Shown: piece by piece, positions 53,765-61,658 of the stretch | Position numbering within the stretch: the first letter of the stretch is position 1 | How the letters are laid out: each line of letters begins with the position of its first letter | From: Stieleria tagensis | Lineage (GTDB): Bacteria; Planctomycetota; Planctomycetia; Pirellulales; Pirellulaceae | Length of the DNA: 61,658 nucleotides | Assembly: GCF_024129865.1 (NCBI RefSeq) | Contig: NZ_JAMYFE010000009.1 | Location: forward strand, 1 to 61,658 | Direction: 5' to 3' | The notes under the pieces: generated by a model | The model's input: the letters and a program-made list of their open reading frames with translations, nothing else | Told to the model about the DNA's origin: nothing | Databases searched by the model: none | Program-made: the position numbers and the translations under genes

Positions 53765-55405
53765 TTAGCGTTGGCTGACAGCGGGTTGATCGCGATCGTG
53801 TTTGCGGTTGCCACGATCGATCGCCGCTTCGACAAACCCGGCGAACAGCGGGTGGGCTTTCAACGGTTTGCTTTGGAATTCGGGGTGGTATTGTACCGCG
53901 ACGTACCAGGGGTGGTCGGCCAGTTCAACGATTTCGACCAATGACCCGTCGGGGCTGGTGCCGGTGAACTGCATCCCGTTTTCTTGGAATTGCTCGCGAT
54001 ATTCGTTGTTGAATTCATAGCGATGTCGGTGCCGCTCGTGGACTTCGTCGCTGCCGTAACACTGCTGTGCTTTGCTACCGAGCGTTAGTTTGGTGGGCTG
54101 GCTTCCGAGCCGCATGGTGCCACCGAGCTGAGTGATATTCTGTTGGTCATCCAGCAGGCAGATCACCGGATAGGGCGTGTCTTTGTCGAATTCGCTGGAG
54201 TGGGCGCCTTCCATATCGCACTTGCCGCGAGCGTATTCGATGACGGCACACTGCATTCCCAGGCAGATGCCAAAGAACGGGATCCCTCGTTCACGGGCGT
54301 AGCGAATCGATTGGACTTTTCCTTCGACGCCGCGCTCGCCGAAGCCGCCGGGAATCAGAATGCCGTCGTAGCCGGACAGGAGTCGTTCGGCGCCTTCGCG
54401 TTCGATGTCGCTGCTTTGGATGCGACCGATTCGGACTTGGGCCTGATGATGCATCCCGGCGTGATCAATCGCTTCGTAGATCGATTTGTAGGCGTCTTTG
54501 TGTTCGGCGTATTTGCCAACCACCGCGATACTGACTTCGTGTCGAGGGTTGCGCAGTCGGTGCAGCAGATCGGTCCAGGGCGTGATGTCCAGGGATTGAC
54601 AGTGCAGACCAAGCTTTTTGACGACCAGTTCGTCCAGTTTGTTGTCGACCAGCGAGATCGGGACCTCGTAGATCGAAAAGTCTTTGTCTTTTTCCTCGAT
54701 CACGGCTTCGGTTGGCACGTTGCAGAACAACGCGATTTTGTCACGGTCTTCGCGCGAGATCGAGTGTTCGCAGCGGCAGACCAGCACATCGGGCTGAATA
54801 CCGATTTCTCGCATTTGACCCACCGAGTGTTGGGTCGGTTTGGTTTTTAGTTCATCGGCGGCTTTCAGATACGGCACCAACGTCAGGTGCATGAACAGCA
54901 CGTTCTCGCGGCCGACGTCTTGGGCATACTGGCGGATGGCTTCCAGAAACGGCAGGCTTTCGATATCCCCGACGGTGCCACCGATTTCCGTGATCACGAC
55001 ATCGACATCGTCACCTCCCATACGGGCGATGACGGATTTGATTTCGTTGGTGATGTGCGGGATGACTTGGACGGTTTTGCCCAAGAAGCGGCCTTTGCGT
55101 TCCTTTTCGATCACCGACAGATAGATCTGGCCGGTGGTGTAGTTGCAGTCACGCGTCAGCGACCCGCTGGTGAAACGCTCGTAGTGCCCCAAGTCCAGAT
55201 CGGTCTCACTGCCGTCATCTAGCACGTACACTTCGCCGTGCTGATAGGGGCTCATCGTCCCCGGGTCGACATTGATATAGGGGTCCAATTTTTGCATTCG
55301 AACCCGTATGCCACGTGATTCGAGCAACATGCCCAGGGAGGCACTGGTCAAGCCCTTTCCCAATGAGGAAACGACGCCGCCGGTTACAAAGATGTTTTTG
55401 GTCAT
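53765..55405 (-). CDS. pyrG: CTP synthase
   Basis: PyrG aminates UTP to CTP using glutamine and ATP. The 546-aa enzyme is full length: the amidoligase domain starts [20 protein letters not shown] and the glutamine amidotransferase domain has the catalytic Cys381 in [16 protein letters not shown] and the GGFGERG loop. The frame continues 50 codons upstream, but the family begins at this Met. It lies 46 bases downstream of kdsB, whose enzyme consumes CTP, so the operon pairs a CTP supplier with a CTP user. Confidence 0.98.
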   Translation of the reverse strand: MTKNIFVTGGVVSSLGKGLTSASLGMLLESRGIRVRMQKLDPYINVDPGTMSPYQHGEVYVLDDGSETDLDLGHYERFTSGSLTRDCNYTTGQIYLSVIEKERKGRFLGKTVQVIPHITNEIKSVIARMGGDDVDVVITEIGGTVGDIESLPFLEAIRQYAQDVGRENVLFMHLTLVPYLKAADELKTKPTQHSVGQMREIGIQPDVLVCRCEHSISREDRDKIALFCNVPTEAVIEEKDKDFSIYEVPISLVDNKLDELVVKKLGLHCQSLDITPWTDLLHRLRNPRHEVSIAVVGKYAEHKDAYKSIYEAIDHAGMHHQAQVRIGRIQSSDIEREGAERLLSGYDGILIPGGFGERGVEGKVQSIRYARERGIPFFGICLGMQCAVIEYARGKCDMEGAHSSEFDKDTPYPVICLLDDQQNITQLGGTMRLGSQPTKLTLGSKAQQCYGSDEVHERHRHRYEFNNEYREQFQENGMQFTGTSPDGSLVEIVELADHPWYVAVQYHPEFQSKPLKAHPLFAGFVEAAIDRGNRKHDRDQPAVSQR

Positions 55406-55451
55406 GGACGCGGATGATACCGCGCAAGCGAAAAACCGGAAGTGCGGATGA

Positions 55452-56264
55452 TCAGCGAGGCGATTGACCGGCGGCGCGGATTCGAGCCTGAAATTGCCGC
55501 AGATCGTCGGCCGTATCAATTCCCGGCTGGGCCGGTCCGACGCGGGCAACGACAATTTTTTTTCCGGCTTCCAGGGCGCGAAGCTGCTCTAGTTTTTCAA
55601 TTTTTTCCAGTGTGCCGGGGGGGGCGTTTGCGAACCATTGCAGGAAATCGCGGCGATAGGCGTACAGTCCCAGATGGTGCCAATAGACAGGCGGCCGATC
55701 GGTCAGCCGATCCGCCGGATCGCCATCGCGGTCGGCGGGGACGCAGGCGCGACTGAAGTACACCGCCCTGCCCCGCCCTGCCCCGCAGCCATCGGCCGGA
55801 GAGTTTTCGACAAAGTCGGCCATCACAATTTTGACGACGTTCGGATCCGTCAGATACGGAGCCTGGTGGATCGGCGTGCCGGCGGTGGCGATGTCGGCCG
55901 TCGGGTCGGCGGCCAGTGCGTCAGCGACCGCGTCGATCGCATCCGGATCGATCTCAGGTTCGTCGCTTTGCACGTTGATGAAGATTTCGGTCTGTGGAAA
56001 TTGCCGCGCTACCCAAGCGACGCGGTCGGTCCCACTGGCACAGTCGGTCGGGGTCATGAACCAGCGACCGCCAAACGAGTCGACTTCGTCGGCCAAACGT
56101 TGATCGTCGACGGCGACAACCACACCTGCGGTGCCACAGCGGGCTCGCGACGCAGCTTCATAGGTGTGTTGCAAGACTGATTTTCCGCCAGCCCGCTGCA
56201 ACAATTTTTCACTCAGTCGGCTTGATGCCAGCCGCGCAGGCAAAACGATTTGAAATTCAGGCAT
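55452..56264 (-). CDS. kdsB: 3-deoxy-manno-octulosonate cytidylyltransferase
   Basis: KdsB activates KDO with CTP for lipopolysaccharide inner-core synthesis. The 270-aa product has the nucleotidyltransferase start [20 protein letters not shown], then [18 protein letters not shown], the [10 protein letters not shown] motif and the C-terminal [18 protein letters not shown] region with PGIDTADDL. An insertion rich in Gly, Arg and Cys ([10 protein letters not shown], from a short CCCTGCCCCG direct repeat in the DNA) precedes AVYFSR and is longer than in typical members. It implies that the organism makes KDO, hence a Gram-negative type envelope. Confidence 0.95.
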   Translation of the reverse strand: MPEFQIVLPARLASSRLSEKLLQRAGGKSVLQHTYEAASRARCGTAGVVVAVDDQRLADEVDSFGGRWFMTPTDCASGTDRVAWVARQFPQTEIFINVQSDEPEIDPDAIDAVADALAADPTADIATAGTPIHQAPYLTDPNVVKIVMADFVENSPADGCGAGRGRAVYFSRACVPADRDGDPADRLTDRPPVYWHHLGLYAYRRDFLQWFANAPPGTLEKIEKLEQLRALEAGKKIVVARVGPAQPGIDTADDLRQFQARIRAAGQSPR

Positions 56265-56456
56265 GGTGGATCACCGGGGGATTCGATGGCGTGACGCCGC
56301 ATCGAACAGGCTGTGCCAACGGGGGCTTCACCGACAATGATCGAAAACATTCGCGAAGCAGACAACCGCCCTCGCCTAGCAGCATGCTTGGTTTGCTGCT
56401 GTGGGAGCGATTTTTTTAGTGAGAGGCCGTCGAGGCGGCCGAGAATGCTGGATGGA

Positions 56457-56651
56457 CTAGTTGCCCATCGCGCCCGCAATCGCGTTGCCAGATCTGTTGA
56501 AACTTTCTTCGGTTTCGTTTGTCAATGTCGCGATCGAGCCAAGGCAAACAGCAACGATCAAGGCCAGCATCACAGCGTATTCAACCGCCGTTGTGCCCTC
56601 CTCTTCGCGCCAGAAAGACTGGCTGGGGGGAAGTTTTTGTTGTTGATTCAT
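56457..56651 (-). CDS. Flp-family type IVb pilin
   Basis: A 64-aa pilin of the Flp/Fap family. The cleavage region is EEEGTTAVEYAVMLALIVAV, with the conserved Glu followed by Tyr after the cleavage site, preceded by a hydrophilic leader (MNQQQKLPPSQSFW) and followed by a short soluble tail. Flp pilins form Tad adhesive pili, but no tad/rcp assembly genes are in the window, so this is an orphan copy here. A 192-base gap separates it from kdsB. Confidence 0.92.
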   Translation of the reverse strand: MNQQQKLPPSQSFWREEEGTTAVEYAVMLALIVAVCLGSIATLTNETEESFNRSGNAIAGAMGN

Positions 56652-56953
56652 CGTAGTTATATTTAGTGGTTAGTTTTTCACAGGAAAAAGGCATAGCCAC
56701 CGAAACATAGGCCACGAAACCACGTAATCACTGACAATGTGTTCACATTTGGGGGGGAGGATCAGGAGACCACTGTCGAATGATTCCGGTCGTACCGATT
56801 TTTCCGGTTAGGCTGTCCCCCCGGGGGATCTGGCTTCACCGCACGTTGTGTTTGCAAGCACTGCGTTCTAATCTGATGCACCCACGCGGCGACGCGATCA
56901 CAGCGGGAATCTGATTGGCGTGCGATTTCATTTCATTTTGGTAATCAAAACCG
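56652..56953. other. Divergent intergenic region, flp and permease genes
   Basis: A 302-base gap that should hold both promoters. I see a small TCCCCCCGGGGGA palindrome near 56816-56828, and a G-run near 56750. The sequence TGGCGTG...TTCA near 56916 loosely resembles a sigma-54 site but lacks the GC of the -12 element. No gene is evident. Confidence 0.4.
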
Positions 56954-58720
56954 ATGCTCGGTCCTGTCTTTAATCGCGAGGCGACGGTCGTTCCCAAGCG
57001 ATCCAAAACCTATTTGGCCCGGGGATTGTATCTGCTGGCACTGTTCGGATTGCTGTGCACCGGCTATCTGGTGCTGGACGGTTCGCGTTCACTGGCGACG
57101 GTTTCCGATGCGGCCCGTTTCGGCGGCTGGATGTTTTTCCTACTCGCCCCGCTGCAGTTGTTGGTGCTGTCCAGTCTGGCGGCGGTCGGATCGGCCGCCA
57201 GTGTGGCCCAGGAAAAGGACCGGCGAACGCTGATTTTGTTGTTGATGACACGGCTGAGCGGTTTCGAGGTGGTGGTCGGAAAACTGACGGCGACGCTGTT
57301 GGGGCCGTTGGCAATGTTGTTGGCCGCGCTGCCGCTGTTTCTGGTGCTGCCGCTGCTCGGTGGCGTTTCGCCCCAACAGGTGCTGTTGGTTTTTTTGGTG
57401 ACTGCCGCCACGATTTTGTTTGCCGGATCGGTGGGCACCGTTGTCGGTCTGTGGCGAGAAAAGACATTTCAGGCGATCGCGCTGACCGTGTTGATCCTGC
57501 TGATGCTGGTCGGAGTGGGCGAGATCTTGATCCATCTGCTGCAATTGCCGGTGGCGGTTCAATTGGCACTTAGCCCGCAGCGTGCGCTCGCCGCAGCCGC
57601 TTCGCCGCTGGCCAGTTTGTCGGCGGCAACGTCGCTGGGCGTCGGATTGTTCACCGGGTTGGCTGTGATGGGATCGCTGTTGGTGCTGGCGGTTGGTGTG
57701 GCCAAAGTGCGTGTCTGGAATCCGTCACGCGAAGTCCGCTTGAAGGCACCCGATCCGGAAACCAGTGAAGAACAGCAGTCGCTGGCGACGCCGAGCAGCT
57801 GGAAAGTCCGCGCGCCGCGCAACGTTTGGAAGAATCCGATTCTGTGGCGTGAGATCCGCACCTGGGCCTATGGCCGCAAGGTGGTCGTCATCCGCGTGGC
57901 GTTTACGATGCTGTTTCTGTTGGGCGTGGCCGTGATCTATGGCCAGATCCAGGACGGAACGGCCTACGAGCCGGCGGCTCGGATCGGTCGTGCGTTGCCC
58001 GCCGTGACGTTGCCCCTGGCGGCGATTGGTGTGGTCAGTTTGGTCTTGATCAATGCCTTGGCGGTCAATTCCGTGACCGGCGAACGCGACGGGTTGGCAC
58101 TCGATTTATTGTTGGTCACAGATCTACGCCCCAGCGAGTTCGTGTTTGGCAAATTGTTAGGTGTCTTGTACGTGGGCAAGGAATTGATCCTGTTGCCAAT
58201 GCTGTTGCTGTTGTACCTGGCGGTGCGTGGCGTGATGACCTATGAAAACATGGTGTATGCCATGTTGGGCGCTGCGATGTTGTATGTCTTTGTCTCGACG
58301 CTTGGCATCCATTCGGGATTGAACTACGTGGCCGGACGGACGGCGACGCTGGCTAGTCTGGGAACGGTGTTCTTTCTGTGTGTGGGGATCGCCATCTGCA
58401 TGACGATCATGGTCAGTTTTCGGGGCGCGTTTCAGCTGCAATTGGCACCGTTCCTGGTGATGATCCTGGGCGGCGGTGCCGCTTTGTTTGCCTCGCTAGG
58501 ATGGCGAAACCCGTCGTCGGCGATCTTTTTGGCTTCGTTCACATTGCCGTTGATCACCTTTTATTCGATCACTCAGTTTTTGTTGCAAACCGATCACCTG
58601 TTTGTCTTCTTTTCGATGGCGGTCGGTTATGGTTTCACTGTCGCAGCATTGTTGATTCCGGCGCTCAGCGAATTTGATGTCTCGCTGGAGCGTGATCGCG
58701 GAGCCGAGGGAGATGGCTGA
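56954..58720 (+). CDS. ABC-2 type transport system permease-like protein
   Basis: A 588-aa protein with about 12 membrane helices in two halves, like ABC-2 permeases. Typical segments are KNPILWREIRTWAYGRKVVV and NALAVNSVTGERDGLALDLL followed by LVTDLRPSEFVFGKLLG, and in the first half SVAQEKDRRTLILLLMTRLS. It begins MLGPVFNREATVVPKRSKTY. No ATP-binding subunit gene is adjacent in the window, so its partner must be elsewhere or upstream elements differ. The next gene starts at the base right after its stop codon, suggesting one operon. Substrate unknown. Confidence 0.85.
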   Translation: MLGPVFNREATVVPKRSKTYLARGLYLLALFGLLCTGYLVLDGSRSLATVSDAARFGGWMFFLLAPLQLLVLSSLAAVGSAASVAQEKDRRTLILLLMTRLSGFEVVVGKLTATLLGPLAMLLAALPLFLVLPLLGGVSPQQVLLVFLVTAATILFAGSVGTVVGLWREKTFQAIALTVLILLMLVGVGEILIHLLQLPVAVQLALSPQRALAAAASPLASLSAATSLGVGLFTGLAVMGSLLVLAVGVAKVRVWNPSREVRLKAPDPETSEEQQSLATPSSWKVRAPRNVWKNPILWREIRTWAYGRKVVVIRVAFTMLFLLGVAVIYGQIQDGTAYEPAARIGRALPAVTLPLAAIGVVSLVLINALAVNSVTGERDGLALDLLLVTDLRPSEFVFGKLLGVLYVGKELILLPMLLLLYLAVRGVMTYENMVYAMLGAAMLYVFVSTLGIHSGLNYVAGRTATLASLGTVFFLCVGIAICMTIMVSFRGAFQLQLAPFLVMILGGGAALFASLGWRNPSSAIFLASFTLPLITFYSITQFLLQTDHLFVFFSMAVGYGFTVAALLIPALSEFDVSLERDRGAEGDG

Positions 58721-60016
58721 TTGAACTGGTTGTCGGAGTATGCCGGCTGGTTGGTGCCGATGTTGGTGCTGATTTTGCTGAGCGCGCTGTTCAGTGGCAG
58801 CGAAGCGGCTCTGTTTTCGCTTACACCACGCCATCGTCGCCAACTCTCGCGCAGTGGTGTCGGTGGTCGGATCGCTGACCGCCTGCTGGCTGATTCAGAA
58901 CGGTTGCTTTCGGCCATTCTGTTTTGGAATTTGCTGATCAACATGACGTACTTTGCGATCGCGTCGATCGTTGCGGGTAAATTGGAATCATCCGTTGCGG
59001 GCGGCACCAGTGTGGCCGTGTTGTTCACGGCGATCAGTCTGCTGACGATTATTTTTTTCAGTGAGATGTTGCCCAAGAGCATCGCTGTGCTTTCGCCGGT
59101 TCAAGCATCGATCTTGATCGCCGGTCCGCTTAGCGTGGCGGTGCGAGTTGTCAGCCCACTCCTGCCGTTGATCAAGACGGCCAACATGCTGGCCAGCCGT
59201 TTGTTGTGGCCTTCATTCGTTCCCGAAAACGAAATCGATTTAGCGGACATCGAACGCGCGGTTGAGTTGAGTACACACGATGCGGCGCTGTTGCAGCGCG
59301 AACGGATGGCGCTGCGCAGTTTGGTCGAGATCGCAGAGACGCGGGCCAGCGAGTTGATGCGCCCCCGTAGTAAATTGCAATTGGTCGAAACACCAATCGA
59401 TCGCCAAATTTTGTTCGCTCAAACGCCGCCCGGTGGCTATGCGATGATCACCGACCAGGCGGGAGAACGGATCATCGGCGCACTGGGCGTGCGGATGTTG
59501 CGCCCCAGTCAGTTGGACGATGTGGAACAATTGGTTGAACCGGTGATCTATGTGCCGTGGTCGGCACCGGTCGCGCGCGTTTTGGACCAACTGACCGAAA
59601 ATGATTTGAGTGTTGCCGTGGTCGTCGATGAATACGGGGATGCGATCGGCGCACTGTCGACGGACCGAATCTTCCGGCGGATGTTAGGCCCAGAGCATCA
59701 TCAATTCGAAGAACTGCCAAATGCGATTGCGATCGAACAGGTTGACCGCGATCGCTACCGCGTGCTGGGCAGTGTCTCGGTTCGCCAATTGGCAAAACAT
59801 CTGCAAGTCGCAATCCCGGACGAGTCGGTTGCCACGGTGGCGGGTTTTATCCAGCGACAGAACGAACGCTTGCCACGCATCGGCGACCAGGCGCCCTTGG
59901 GCGATTGCTGGCTGACCGTGGTGGAGGAATCCGAAGGGGGATTGTGGATCGAAGTCCAACGGCGTGGTGATGACGACGATGATTCCGATGACGCTAGCCC
60001 GCGGGATATCGGATGA
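58721..60016 (+). CDS. CNNM/CorC-HlyC family protein with CBS domains
   Basis: A 431-aa membrane protein: a DUF21 (CNNM) transmembrane domain at about 5-190 beginning LILLSALFSGSEAALFSL, two CBS-type domains at about 195-330 (VAVVVDEYGDAIGALSTDRI), and a C-terminal CorC/HlyC-like domain at about 345-420. Such proteins handle Mg2+/Co2+ export or tolerance. The start is TTG, directly after the permease stop codon, with GGGAG upstream. It overlaps the next CNNM gene by four bases (ATGA). Confidence 0.92.
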   Translation: MNWLSEYAGWLVPMLVLILLSALFSGSEAALFSLTPRHRRQLSRSGVGGRIADRLLADSERLLSAILFWNLLINMTYFAIASIVAGKLESSVAGGTSVAVLFTAISLLTIIFFSEMLPKSIAVLSPVQASILIAGPLSVAVRVVSPLLPLIKTANMLASRLLWPSFVPENEIDLADIERAVELSTHDAALLQRERMALRSLVEIAETRASELMRPRSKLQLVETPIDRQILFAQTPPGGYAMITDQAGERIIGALGVRMLRPSQLDDVEQLVEPVIYVPWSAPVARVLDQLTENDLSVAVVVDEYGDAIGALSTDRIFRRMLGPEHHQFEELPNAIAIEQVDRDRYRVLGSVSVRQLAKHLQVAIPDESVATVAGFIQRQNERLPRIGDQAPLGDCWLTVVEESEGGLWIEVQRRGDDDDDSDDASPRDIG

Positions 60017-60957
60017 TCGTCTTTGCCATCTTGCTATTTTTGTTCGGGCTGGTTTTGAGCGCGTTTTTTAGCGGCAGCGAAACCGGTTTGTACCGCGTCT
60101 CGCGAACACGTTTGGTATTGGACGGACTGGATGGTTCACGCGGCGCCAAAGCCATTGTGTGGTTGTTGAATCATCCCACTCTCTTTGTTGCCACCGCGCT
60201 GGTGGGCAACAACCTGGCCAACTTCTTGACCAGTTTTGCTTTGGTGTTGGCGATCGGATCGTTGTATGCCGAATCGGCGTTGGCGGAATTGATCGGCCCG
60301 ATTCTGATGACGCCGATCGTGTTTGTATTTGGGGAACTGCTACCCAAACACTGGTTTTTTCAGGCGCCCTATCGGTTGCTGTGTCGGGTGCGACCGCTGT
60401 TGCTGTTGGCGACGGTCCTGTTCCTGCCCGTGTCGCTGTTATTGGCCGCGTTGGCCGTCGCACTGCGGGCGTTGACCGGCCAGACCCCGTTTCGCCTGCG
60501 TTTGGCGATGGCCCGTGGCGAGTTGGCACAGGTGTTACGCGCCGGTGAAGAGGCGGGGATTTTGCACGCCGGCCAACGTTCCTTGGCAGGGCAATTGTTT
60601 GACGTCGGCAATCAACTGGCCATTTCGTTTGCGGTGCCGTTGGGGCGTTTGTCAACCGTCCGATTGCCGATCGATCGTGAATCAATCGCGTCGGAGGCGC
60701 GCCGACGGAACCACCCGATTGTGTTGGTGTTGCGCGGCGATCGGATCGTCGGCTACCTGCGCTATTCCGAACTGTTGACCGGCGAGGGAAAAGTCGAAGT
60801 TCGGCCGGTGATTCGCGTCAGTCTGACCGAACGACATTTAACCACGTTGTTGCGATTGTACGATGTCGCCGGTGAAGTCGCATTGTTGTGTGATGAGCAT
60901 GGCGATGCACGCTCGGTGGTCACCCGCCGCCAATTGCTACAGCCGATGATCAAGTAG
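60013..60957 (+). CDS. CNNM/DUF21 protein with CBS domains, shorter paralogue
   Basis: A 314-aa protein with a DUF21 domain beginning LVLSAFFSGSETGLYRVSRT and a CBS-type region (VLVLRGDRIVGYLRYSELL; VALLCDEHGDARSVVTRRQL) but no C-terminal CorC/HlyC domain. It is a paralogue of the preceding protein and is coupled to it by a four-base overlap, so the two probably form a heteromeric complex for divalent metal handling. Ends 10 bases before the convergent small gene. Confidence 0.92.
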   Translation: MIVFAILLFLFGLVLSAFFSGSETGLYRVSRTRLVLDGLDGSRGAKAIVWLLNHPTLFVATALVGNNLANFLTSFALVLAIGSLYAESALAELIGPILMTPIVFVFGELLPKHWFFQAPYRLLCRVRPLLLLATVLFLPVSLLLAALAVALRALTGQTPFRLRLAMARGELAQVLRAGEEAGILHAGQRSLAGQLFDVGNQLAISFAVPLGRLSTVRLPIDRESIASEARRRNHPIVLVLRGDRIVGYLRYSELLTGEGKVEVRPVIRVSLTERHLTTLLRLYDVAGEVALLCDEHGDARSVVTRRQLLQPMIK

Positions 60958-60967
60958 TCGCCTGGGC

Positions 60968-61222
60968 TTATTTCGTGTAGCCGAGCTGCCGAATGACCGT
61001 CAGCATTTCATCGCAGGTGATGTAGCGGCGATGATGCTGCAGTTTGTACTGGTCGATTGCGATCGCCAACTCACGCCCGGCCGCAGTGAGTTCTTCGTGT
61101 GAACTTGCGAATTGGCGCCGCTCGGGGGCGTTATGAGCGGTTCCGCCGCGGCGACGATCGACGAACGGAAGGTCGCTGATGGCTTGATCACTTGATGCTG
61201 AGGCGGCATTAGAAAGCGACAT
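60968..61222 (-). CDS. Small conserved planctomycete-type protein, 84 aa
   Basis: An 84-aa protein with a low-complexity N-terminus (MSLSNAASASSDQAISDLPF), then PERRQFASSHEELTAAGREL and the C-terminal motif KLQHHRRYITCDEMLTVIRQ, ending LGYTK. From memory, small planctomycete proteins share this R-RQF-S-H-EEL...RRYI...ML-VI--LGY pattern. Function unknown; the charged helical form suggests a regulatory or binding protein. GAGAA lies upstream of the ATG at 61222; the frame continues upstream but not convincingly. Confidence 0.85.
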   Translation of the reverse strand: MSLSNAASASSDQAISDLPFVDRRRGGTAHNAPERRQFASSHEELTAAGRELAIAIDQYKLQHHRRYITCDEMLTVIRQLGYTK

Positions 61223-61658
61223 AGTCGGGTTCTCGAAGGAAAAGGGCGGCGTGTCTGGCACACTCAACCCTAGTTCACGACCGGCACACAGGCCGTCAAC
61301 CGAGCCCAAAAACAAGTTTCTCGCTGCGTTGGTGTTCCCACTCCTAGCGGTTGCGGCCAGGTTGCGGATTTGATCGCACCGAGTAACCGTTGCGATCGGT
61401 AGAACCGTGTTGCAACGTTAGAAACTCGCCGTTTTCCCAGCTGGTCGATCTGCTTGTGACCAGGCTCCGGCCTCTCAACAGGGTGGTTTGCAGGGTGAGG
61501 TTGAACAATCGCCTCACGTCTTGAGCTAGCACGAGCAGGCCTGTCTCCGCAGCGGCACGCCAGCGGCCGCAACCGTGGAAAACCATGTGGCGAAGTTTTT
61601 GACTCTGGTTGCGGTCTCATTACGCCAACGGCGTTCGACAGCCTAGCCTAGGGTCAGG
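61223..61658. other. Gene-free right edge of window, possible dispersed repeat
   Basis: No convincing gene is seen in the last 436 bases; a 116-codon minus-strand frame is Arg-rich and unlike a protein. The final bases (ACGCCAACGGCGTTCGACAG followed by CCTAGCCTAGGG) look like the beginning of a dispersed palindromic repeat of a type I recall from planctomycete genomes, cut by the window edge. Confidence 0.3.

Noticed and set aside
56916-56932. Sigma-54 promoter before the permease gene
   Set aside because: The -24-like TGGC is present, but the -12 GC dinucleotide is missing.
61270-61620. 116-codon minus-strand frame as a gene or transposase remnant
   Set aside because: Arg/Pro-rich composition, no motif and no start signal; more likely repeat-derived noise.

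Overview
The window looks like a chromosomal piece of a planctomycete, most likely of the Pirellulaceae (Rhodopirellula-like) group. This is inferred from a DUF1559 prepilin-like protein with its small lipoprotein partner, a secreted sulfatase, paired heptaheme/TPR cytochromes, TolQR-type operons that end in a toroid-repeat protein, many GTG/TTG starts, frequent ATGA or GTGA gene overlaps, and large palindromic intergenic repeats. I see no rRNA, tRNA, transposase, phage or CRISPR locus.

Layout. 0.1-2.3 kb: a hypothetical membrane protein. 2.7-8.6 kb: a forward operon of circularly permuted ATP-grasp, alpha-E and transglutaminase/DUF2126 proteins. 8.6-9.8 kb: nine tandem ~135-bp palindromic repeats. 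9.8-16.2 kb (minus strand): a sulfatase, a secreted hypothetical, and a second ATP-grasp/alpha-E/transglutaminase set in which the first two domains are fused; a 39-bp tandem array with the same repeat core closes the block at 16.3-16.7 kb. 16.7-20.3 kb (minus): prmC, prfA, rpmE with a clear intrinsic terminator, and a sugar-nucleotide epimerase. 20.6-28.1 kb: operon of a giant TPR protein, ExbB, ExbD and a membrane-anchored toroid protein. 28.1-28.7 kb: a third repeat array. 28.9-33.4 kb: a second motor-like operon with a long-tailed ExbB/MotA-type protein and two related single-span proteins, one with and one without the proton-channel aspartate. 33.5-34.8 kb: purD (minus). 34.9-35.5 kb: a MITE-like inverted-repeat element and a promoter/leader/terminator unit.

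35.6-41.3 kb: a cupredoxin, then a tightly packed heme A/copper assembly operon (dihaem cytochrome c lipoprotein, 59-aa membrane protein, CtaA, CtaB, SCO, DUF420). 41.5-43.9 kb (minus): SDR, cdsA and plsC, a lipid operon. 44.4-46.0 kb: DUF1559 protein and lipoprotein. 46.0-53.3 kb: two related heptaheme cytochromes flanking a His-rich membrane protein, a TPR membrane protein, a Na/Pi transporter and a small helical protein. 53.3-56.3 kb (minus): kdsB, pyrG and a DUF1844 gene. Then a lone Flp pilin, an ABC-type permease, two CNNM/CorC-type proteins and a small conserved protein.

The most unusual items are the duplicated ATP-grasp/alpha-E/transglutaminase loci without an Anbu protease gene, the two adjacent TolQR-like machines (especially the D18/A18 paralogue pair), the fused/split heptaheme-TPR pair, and the shared repeat core amplified in two different ways around one gene block. 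Functions are read from motifs by eye; no database search was possible.
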